Source of the DNA: an uncultured Oribacterium sp.
GTDB taxonomy: Bacteria > Bacillota > Clostridia > Lachnospirales > Lachnospiraceae
DNA length: 17,992 nucleotides
Direction: 5' to 3'
Assembly: GCA_900772695.1 (NCBI GenBank)
Contig: CAAGRO010000117.1
Location: 1-17,992 of the forward strand
Notes under the pieces: model-generated
Database searches by the model: none
Told to the model about the DNA's origin: nothing
What the model saw: only the letters and a program-made list of their open reading frames with translations
Program-made: the position numbers and the translations under genes
Shown: positions 13,522-17,992 of the stretch, piece after piece
Numbering within the stretch: the stretch's first letter is position 1
Layout of the letters: each line of letters opens with the position of its first letter

Positions 13522-13649
13522 CTGCGCAGATCAAACTCATGTCTGTGCAAATCAGCTCTTGCCTGCACAGATCAGCTCATGTCTACATAGAGGATGTCCG
13601 CTCTGTACAGATTATTTCAGTCTGCACAGACGATTCCTCGCCTGTGCAG
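13522..13649. repeat. Seven degenerate 20-bp tandem repeats centred on CTGYRCAG
   Basis: Octamers start at 13522 (CTGCGCAG), 13543 (CTGTGCAA), 13563 (CTGCACAG), 13583 (CTACATAG), 13603 (CTGTACAG), 13622 (CTGCACAG) and 13642 (CTGTGCAG), with steps of 21, 20, 20, 20, 19 and 20. The 12-bp linkers are looser, often ATCAGCTCATGT or GATTATTTCA. Five of seven octamers keep the full CTGYRCAG palindrome pattern, and the period is near two helical turns. The array fills the gap between the permease stop and the amidohydrolase ribosome site. It suits cooperative binding of a dimeric protein, or alternative hairpins in the mRNA between octamers. It is not CRISPR: the units are too short and too varied. 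Confidence 0.85.
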
Positions 13650-13658
13650 ATGATTTCA

Positions 13659-14942
13659 TCAAATATGGAAGATCAGCTTCATACCGAGAAGAAGTGCTGT
13701 ATAGTAGAGCACGATGGCCGGAAGCGCAAACTTCAGGGTCTGCTGCGGTGTGTATCCACTGGCACCGAAGCACATCGCCGCCTCACCGGAGGAGCACGGA
13801 AGAATAAATGAGCATTTGGCAGCAACATCGATGGCAAGTACTGCCGGAATCGGGTTCACGCCTGCAGCAATTGCAGTCGTGATCGCCACCGGAATCATCG
13901 AATACATCGATGCATTGTTACTCATGAAGTTCGTGATGATGATGGTGATACCTGCGAACAGGGCCACGAGACCAAACTCGGTCGTCGCGCCGCCGAAGAG
14001 GGAAATAATCGTGTTACCGATGATGTTTCCGGCGCCGGTGCTGCTGAGTGCCGTCGTTAATGTAAAGATACCGACCAGCATGAAGATCAGGTCTACAGTG
14101 ATGGACTTCTTGGCCTCATCGACGGTAATCACCTTTGCGAAGATCAGGAACAGTGCACAGGCGGCCGGTCCTACATACATCAGATTGCCGGTGATTTGAT
14201 TAAGAACCATCATGATGATCATCACGATAAAGGTCACATAGGTGATATTCTCCTTTACCGGACTCATCTGCGGAACATAGTTCGCGTCATCCTTCTGTAC
14301 CTTCTCCATACCGGAGCGGTCGATCGCCTTGTGCGGCAGCAGTTTATAGCAGAAGATGGCATACAGTGCAAGCACGATGCCTGGGAAAAGGCCTGCCAGC
14401 ATTGGATCAAACATACCTACGCGGTACTGCTCACCGTACGGCTCCAGAAAACCATTTAAGATGGCGAAGTTGCCGGCGCCGATACCGATCGGAATTCGAC
14501 CGTTCCAAAGTGTCGTCAGAACAGCCGCCGGAAAGATGACTCTGGCCGGGTTTACATCGCCTTCATCGCTCAGGTTGTTTGCCATTACGATGAGAAGTGC
14601 GAGATAGGATGGACCTGGCATGAAGGTAACCAGCACGATCGTTGCGATAACAAAAATCGCCATCAGCAGCGCGCCGGACTTGCCCTTCTGAAGCTGAATT
14701 ACTTTTTTCTGAACGTTGTGAATAAAGCTTGTTTTGGCAAGTGCATTTGTTACCACGAAGCAGCTTGCAAGCATGATCACGAACGGATTGTTGAGACCGG
14801 ATAAAAACTCCGTCGGTCCGAGACAGCCGGTCACACCCAGAATCGCACAACAGGTCATCGTGACCAGTCCAAACGGCCACTTGTTCAGTACGAACATGAT
14901 GACCATGAGAATCATTACCGCTATAACCATATACGGTGCCAT
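13659..14942 (-). CDS. SLC13/DASS-like permease (ion transporter superfamily)
   Basis: This encodes a 427-residue membrane protein with roughly eleven or twelve hydrophobic helices and two related halves, as in the ion-transporter superfamily (SLC13, CitMHS and relatives). The second half carries TNFMSNNASMYSMIPVA, like the SNT-type sodium/substrate loop of dicarboxylate carriers, and ILPCSSGEAAMCFGASGY near the end; the first half has FMPGPSYLALL. The N-terminus lies directly after AAGGAGG, which fixes the start. It is preceded by its own promoter with a GntR-type operator and a 180-nt leader, and followed by the amidohydrolase gene. A carboxylate or amide taken up here may feed that enzyme. 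The substrate cannot be read from the sequence. Confidence 0.85.
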   Translation of the reverse strand: MAPYMVIAVMILMVIMFVLNKWPFGLVTMTCCAILGVTGCLGPTEFLSGLNNPFVIMLASCFVVTNALAKTSFIHNVQKKVIQLQKGKSGALLMAIFVIATIVLVTFMPGPSYLALLIVMANNLSDEGDVNPARVIFPAAVLTTLWNGRIPIGIGAGNFAILNGFLEPYGEQYRVGMFDPMLAGLFPGIVLALYAIFCYKLLPHKAIDRSGMEKVQKDDANYVPQMSPVKENITYVTFIVMIIMMVLNQITGNLMYVGPAACALFLIFAKVITVDEAKKSITVDLIFMLVGIFTLTTALSSTGAGNIIGNTIISLFGGATTEFGLVALFAGITIIITNFMSNNASMYSMIPVAITTAIAAGVNPIPAVLAIDVAAKCSFILPCSSGEAAMCFGASGYTPQQTLKFALPAIVLYYTALLLGMKLIFHI

Positions 14943-14959
14943 AAAAACCTCCTTAATCT

Positions 14960-14975
14960 GCAGAACATGTTCTGC
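14960..14975. promoter_or_regulatory. Perfect 16-bp palindrome before the permease start
   Basis: GCAGAACATGTTCTGC is a perfect palindrome that ends a few bases upstream of the AAGGAGG site of the permease (14946-14952). It may be an operator, or a hairpin (six pairs with a CAUG loop) in the mRNA that affects initiation. Confidence 0.55.
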
Positions 14976-15032
14976 GCCCCTTGTTTTTTTATAGATGCAA
15001 TATAATTCAGACAGCTTTTCATCTCAAGTTGG

Positions 15033-15077
15033 TGGCGTTGAAATCAGCTTTATTCAAATATTACCTGTTTTACGCCA
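15033..15077 (-). promoter_or_regulatory. Inverted repeat in the permease leader
   Basis: TGGCGT (15033-15038) pairs with ACGCCA (15072-15077), and the octamer TTGAAATC occurs beside both arms (15037-15044 and 15078-15085). Inner bases (CAG with CTG, AAA with TTT) can extend the stem. It lies in the middle of the long permease leader. No T-run follows, so it is not an intrinsic terminator. Confidence 0.35.
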
Positions 15078-15132
15078 TTGAAATCGTTATTTTTTTGTCT
15101 ATTTCGTGGATTTTTGTGAATTCTGGTCATAT

Positions 15133-15165
15133 TTTATAATACAGCAGACAAAATCTGTCAGACAG
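15133..15165 (-). promoter_or_regulatory. Permease promoter with overlapping GntR-type operator
   Basis: On the minus strand CTGACA (plus 15156-15161), 17 bp and TATAAA (plus 15133-15138) form a sigma-A promoter with five of six matches in each box. The 11-bp palindrome CTGTCAGACAG (15155-15165) covers the -35; its core GTC-A-GAC fits the FadR-subfamily GntR consensus GTM-N0/1-KAC. The GntR gene lies immediately upstream, so repression by that regulator is likely. Confidence 0.65.
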
Positions 15166-15181
15166 GTTCTTTTTATCCACT

Positions 15182-15211
15182 AAAAAACCGCCAAATCGGA
15201 TGGCGGCTTTT
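15182..15211 (-). terminator. Intrinsic terminator of the GntR regulator gene
   Basis: CCGCCA (15188-15193) and TGGCGG (15201-15206) pair around a 7-nt loop, and the minus strand then reads TTTTTT (complement of 15182-15187). It lies some 30 bp after the regulator stop, so the permease depends on its own promoter. Confidence 0.9.
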
Positions 15212-15238
15212 CGTGCAATATGCTTAATATTTTATCAT

Positions 15239-15982
15239 TTATTCAATTTCTTCATTCTCATCATTCCGCTTTTTCTCTTTTTCCGCCTTTTCTTCCAGCA
15301 TCTGCCGTATCATATTCCGATTATAGGTCATATGCATCGCCATGGCCGAGCGGGCACCAATCGTATCATGTTTTCGGATTGCATCGACCACCGCGCGATG
15401 CGTTTCAATCGTTTCATGTATCAGTTTTTTATGGGTCACGTTCACAAACATCATAACCGCCGTTTCGATAATATAGATCAGCTGTTCCATCACCTTGTTT
15501 CGAGCGCATTTCGCGATTGCAGTATGAAGCTCGATGTCATCATTTATATAGTTCTGATTATGCTGGATCTTATACTCCACACGGTTACAAATTCCCTCCA
15601 GCTCCTGCACCTGTTCATCCGTGGCATGCATCGCCGCAAGCTCCGCAACGCCCGGCTCCAGCATCATGCGAAGCTCTACCAGATCCATCGCGAGAGAAAG
15701 TCGATCCTCCAAATCCCGAAGATTCAGCGGGTCCATATCCGACGGAATGATGTTCTTCACATAGGTCCCGGAGCCCCGTACCGTGGTCAGCACATTGCGA
15801 GAGACCAGTATTTTGATAGCTTCCCGAATCGTACTTCGGCCGACATTGAATCTCACCGAGAGCTTGTTTTCGCTCGGAATCTTATCGCCCGTCTGATAGT
15901 TCTCCGACACGATCATATCGTAGATCTGATCCTCGATCTGCTCAGCCAGGAGCTCTTCATTTACCTTTGTAAATTTCGCCAT
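15239..15982 (-). CDS. FadR-subfamily GntR transcriptional regulator
   Basis: This encodes a 247-residue cytoplasmic DNA-binding protein. Residues 8-78 form the winged helix (GDKIPSENKLSVRFNVGRSTIREAIKIL, then the wing RGSGTYV). Residues about 95-228 form the all-helical FCD ligand domain, with the metal-binding set Asp149, His153, His195 and His217, as in FadR relatives that sense organic acids. A short Glu/Lys-rich tail ends the protein. GGGAGG precedes the ATG. The gene has its own promoter and terminator and lies upstream of the permease, whose -35 is covered by a palindrome of the right type, so it is probably the local repressor, relieved by the transported compound. That role is inferred from position. 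Confidence 0.92.
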   Translation of the reverse strand: MAKFTKVNEELLAEQIEDQIYDMIVSENYQTGDKIPSENKLSVRFNVGRSTIREAIKILVSRNVLTTVRGSGTYVKNIIPSDMDPLNLRDLEDRLSLAMDLVELRMMLEPGVAELAAMHATDEQVQELEGICNRVEYKIQHNQNYINDDIELHTAIAKCARNKVMEQLIYIIETAVMMFVNVTHKKLIHETIETHRAVVDAIRKHDTIGARSAMAMHMTYNRNMIRQMLEEKAEKEKKRNDENEEIE

Positions 15983-16014
15983 ACACCCTCCCCGGTATCA
16001 CGCACTGTTTTCCT

Positions 16015-16044
16015 ATTGTAGCAGATTTTTTTTAATGAAATCAA
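16015..16044 (-). promoter_or_regulatory. Promoter of the GntR regulator gene
   Basis: On the minus strand TTGATT (plus 16039-16044), 18 bp and TACAAT (plus 16015-16020). The -35 lies in the near-palindrome GAAATCAATTTC (16037-16048), whose core AAATCAATTT is also in the triple palindrome at 10832; this may be chance. Confidence 0.55.
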
Positions 16045-16140
16045 TTTCCACATCCAGCACGCCGGTCGTCTTCATAAAATCTTCACAGTTTTCCACCGCG
16101 CCTTTCAAGTTCCTTTCAGCTTGCCGTGCTATCGTACTGC

Positions 16141-16159
16141 TATCCGAAGAGATCGGATA
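16141..16159 (+). promoter_or_regulatory. Inverted repeat in the leader of the surface-protein gene
   Basis: TATCCGA (16141-16147) and TCGGATA (16153-16159) form a perfect inverted repeat with a 5-bp spacer, 34 bp before the start codon. It can be an operator or an mRNA hairpin. No convincing sigma-A promoter is visible in the preceding 150 bp. Confidence 0.45.
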
Positions 16160-16193
16160 CAAACTGAAACGTAACTCAGAAAGGGGTTTACTC

Positions 16194-17992
16194 ATGTATA
16201 AGAAAAAACAGTTCCTCGCGATGTGTCTCGCCGGTCTTTGCAGTACGACGGCGATGTCCAATGTCTACAGCGTAACGTCGATGGCCGCGACCGCAGCTTC
16301 TCAGGCGGTCGAAACAACAGCCGCCTCCGGCGCCCAGACAAATCCGGGTGGCAATCCGCCTTCTGGAAATTCCGGCGAGACGCCACCGGCGAAGCCGGAT
16401 GGCGACAGCAGTCATCCACAGAACGGGGGCGGCAATCCACCTGCCGGCGAGAATGGAAAGCCGGGGAATCCGCCTTCGGACGCGAACGGTCAGGGTGGCA
16501 ATCCACCTTCCGACGGGAATGGATCATCGGGTGCGGACAGCACATCTTCCGGTAATCCACAGAATGGCAAGGGAAATCCACCTTCCGATGCAGGTGGAAA
16601 GCCGGGCGATGGCCAGGGTCCGCAGGGAAATCCGCCGGATGGGCAGCCGGGCGACGGAAATGGGCAGCCGGGGAATCCGCCAGACGGAAAGGGTGGTCCG
16701 AATACGCAGAGCTATGATTACACCGGCACGCTCTCCGGTAAGCTGACGGCCGACGGCGAGAAGGTAAGCTCTGACAACGAAACCATCAGCACTTCGACCG
16801 TCGATGAGAACGCCGCCCTCGTCGAGAACGGCGGTACGCTGAAGATCACGAACGGGAAGCTGCAGAAATCCGGCGACGACACGAACGGCGACAACTGCAA
16901 CTTCTACGGCATCAACTCGATTCTCCTCGCGGTCGGCGAAAAATCAAAGGCGTACATCTCGAACTCAGCATTGGCCTCCGACAGTGAAGGCTCGAATGCG
17001 ATCTTCGCGACGGACGGCGCGACCGTCTACAGCGAGAAGAACAGCATCACGACCACGAAGGGCAACTCCCGCGGCCTCGACGCCACCTACGGCGGCACGA
17101 TCATCGCCGACGACATGACGATTGACACCGCTGGCGACCACTCCGCGAGCCTCGCGACGGACCGTGGCGGCGGAAACATCAGCGTCACGAACAGCACGCT
17201 GAACACAAGCGGCAGCGGTTCCCCGCTCATCTATTCTACTGGTGCGATCGAAGTGAGCGACGTGACCGGCACCGCCGAGGGCAGCCAGATCGCCGGCATG
17301 GAGGGCCTCAACCACATAAAGATCTACGATTCCGAGCTCAGCAGCACGATCACGGATAAGACCGCGTCCGACCCGGTCGCGAACGGTGTGATCATCTACC
17401 AGTCGACCTCCGGTGACGCGGACACCTCGACCGGCGAGCGCGCGCAGTTCCAGGCGGTCGACTCAACGCTCCACTCGAAGATCGAGAGCGGTGCCATGTT
17501 CTACGTCACCAACACGAGTGCCGACATCCTGCTCTCCGGCACGACACTCGACTTCGACAGCACGAAGGCGAAGCTGCTCCAGACCGAGGGCAACGACGCG
17601 AACAACTGGGGCCGCGCCGGTTCGAACGGTGCGGATGTCACCTTCACCGGCCTCGGCGAAACCCTCACGGGTGACATCTCCGTCGACAGTATCAGCTCCC
17701 TCGACCTCTATCTCCTCGACGGCACGACCTATACGGGCCAGATCCAGAGTGTCGCCAATGCAGGCGGCCAGAGCGCAGGTGGCGACGCGGGGCAGCATGG
17801 TGATGCAGCAGCGAAGGGTGCCGAGGGTCAGAGCAGCGACCAGAGCGCGGATGCTGCTGATCAGAGTGCGGATGCTGCTGATCAGAATGCGGGCACCACA
17901 GGTCAGAACAGCAGCCAGGCAGCTGACCGGATTGCGGATGCTGACAGCGCATCCGACGACAGCACTGCCACGATCACGGTCAACCTCGATCA
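16194..17992 (+). CDS. Secreted NPP-repeat and beta-helix surface protein (5' part, no stop in window)
   Basis: An ATG after AAAGGGG opens a frame that runs without a stop to the window end (599 codons seen). A Sec signal peptide (MYKKKQFLAMCLAGLCSTTA onward, likely cleaved near residue 31-34) leads into a Gly/Asn/Pro/Asp-rich spacer (48-170) with seven NPP motifs, several as GNPPSD. Residues about 172-520 are Asn/Ser/Thr-rich short strands such as VTNSTLNTSG, GATVYSEKNS and GGTIIADDMTIDTAG, the pattern of a right-handed beta-helix adhesin or pectate-lyase-like fold. A Gln/Asp/Ala/Ser-rich insert (522-592) with 21-bp DNA repeats interrupts it before TATITVNLD. No anchor is seen because the 3' end is missing. 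The role is probably cell-surface contact or matrix binding; the family is not identified with certainty. Confidence 0.85.
   Translation, partial: MYKKKQFLAMCLAGLCSTTAMSNVYSVTSMAATAASQAVETTAASGAQTNPGGNPPSGNSGETPPAKPDGDSSHPQNGGGNPPAGENGKPGNPPSDANGQGGNPPSDGNGSSGADSTSSGNPQNGKGNPPSDAGGKPGDGQGPQGNPPDGQPGDGNGQPGNPPDGKGGPNTQSYDYTGTLSGKLTADGEKVSSDNETISTSTVDENAALVENGGTLKITNGKLQKSGDDTNGDNCNFYGINSILLAVGEKSKAYISNSALASDSEGSNAIFATDGATVYSEKNSITTTKGNSRGLDATYGGTIIADDMTIDTAGDHSASLATDRGGGNISVTNSTLNTSGSGSPLIYSTGAIEVSDVTGTAEGSQIAGMEGLNHIKIYDSELSSTITDKTASDPVANGVIIYQSTSGDADTSTGERAQFQAVDSTLHSKIESGAMFYVTNTSADILLSGTTLDFDSTKAKLLQTEGNDANNWGRAGSNGADVTFTGLGETLTGDISVDSISSLDLYLLDGTTYTGQIQSVANAGGQSAGGDAGQHGDAAAKGAEGQSSDQSADAADQSADAADQNAGTTGQNSSQAADRIADADSASDDSTATITVNLD
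17847..17888 (+). repeat. 21-bp tandem duplication inside the surface-protein gene
   Basis: GCGGATGCTGCTGATCAGAGT (17847-17867) is repeated at 17868-17888 with one change (AGT to AAT), encoding ADAADQS then ADAADQN. Because the unit is a multiple of three, copy-number change would lengthen or shorten the Gln/Asp/Ala insert without a frameshift. Confidence 0.9.

Noticed and set aside
13522..13649. CRISPR array
   Set aside because: Units are 20 bp in total with degenerate linkers, there is no constant long repeat, and no cas genes are in the window.
16013..16261. 82-codon minus-strand frame between gntR and the surface-protein gene
   Set aside because: It overlaps the gntR promoter and the start of the surface-protein gene and has no convincing ribosome site.

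Overview
The window looks like chromosomal DNA from a GC-rich member of the Clostridia, most likely Lachnospiraceae. The clues are a DUF3881-type protein that starts MHKFLR, a hybrid histidine kinase with the H-box NNMSHDIRTPMNAI, AGGAGG ribosome binding sites, consensus sigma-A promoters and a BirA-type bioY operator. There is no rRNA, tRNA, transposase, phage gene or CRISPR array. Nearly all genes lie on the minus strand; only bioY and a large surface-protein gene cut by the right edge are on the plus strand.

Layout. (1) 1-4563: a DUF3881 protein and a BvgS-like hybrid sensor kinase, flanked by two same-orientation copies of a very long nested palindrome. The left copy is cut by the window edge. 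(2) 4583-8760: a polar amino-acid ABC importer (ATPase, lipoprotein binding protein, two permeases) followed by a cytidylate-kinase-like gene. The binding protein resembles the aspartate/glutamate-binding PEB1 type. A promoter, a 28-codon leader ORF and an intrinsic terminator precede the ATPase and look like an attenuator. (3) 9094-10428: NADP-type glutamate dehydrogenase with its own promoter and a leader that can pair with its ribosome binding site. (4) 10601-11031: an AT-rich regulatory stretch with three tandem palindromes, then the bioY promoter with two BirA-like sites. (5) 11032-11625: BioY. (6) 11875-15982: a FadR-type GntR regulator, an SLC13/DASS-like permease and a YtcJ-like amidohydrolase. 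The permease promoter carries a GntR-type operator, and the permease-amidohydrolase gap is filled by seven degenerate 20-bp repeats centred on CTGYRCAG. (7) 16194 to the window end: a secreted NPP-repeat and beta-helix surface protein, 599 codons with no stop in the window.

How the genes work together. The importer and glutamate dehydrogenase fit a nitrogen/glutamate module. The GntR, permease and amidohydrolase genes fit a regulated uptake-and-hydrolysis module for an unidentified carboxylate or amide. BioY is a stand-alone biotin scavenging gene under biotin-ligase control. The intergenic DNA is unusually structured, and the strongest leads are there: the long palindrome with a compensatory base-pair change, the 20-bp operator-like array, and the leader-peptide attenuator.
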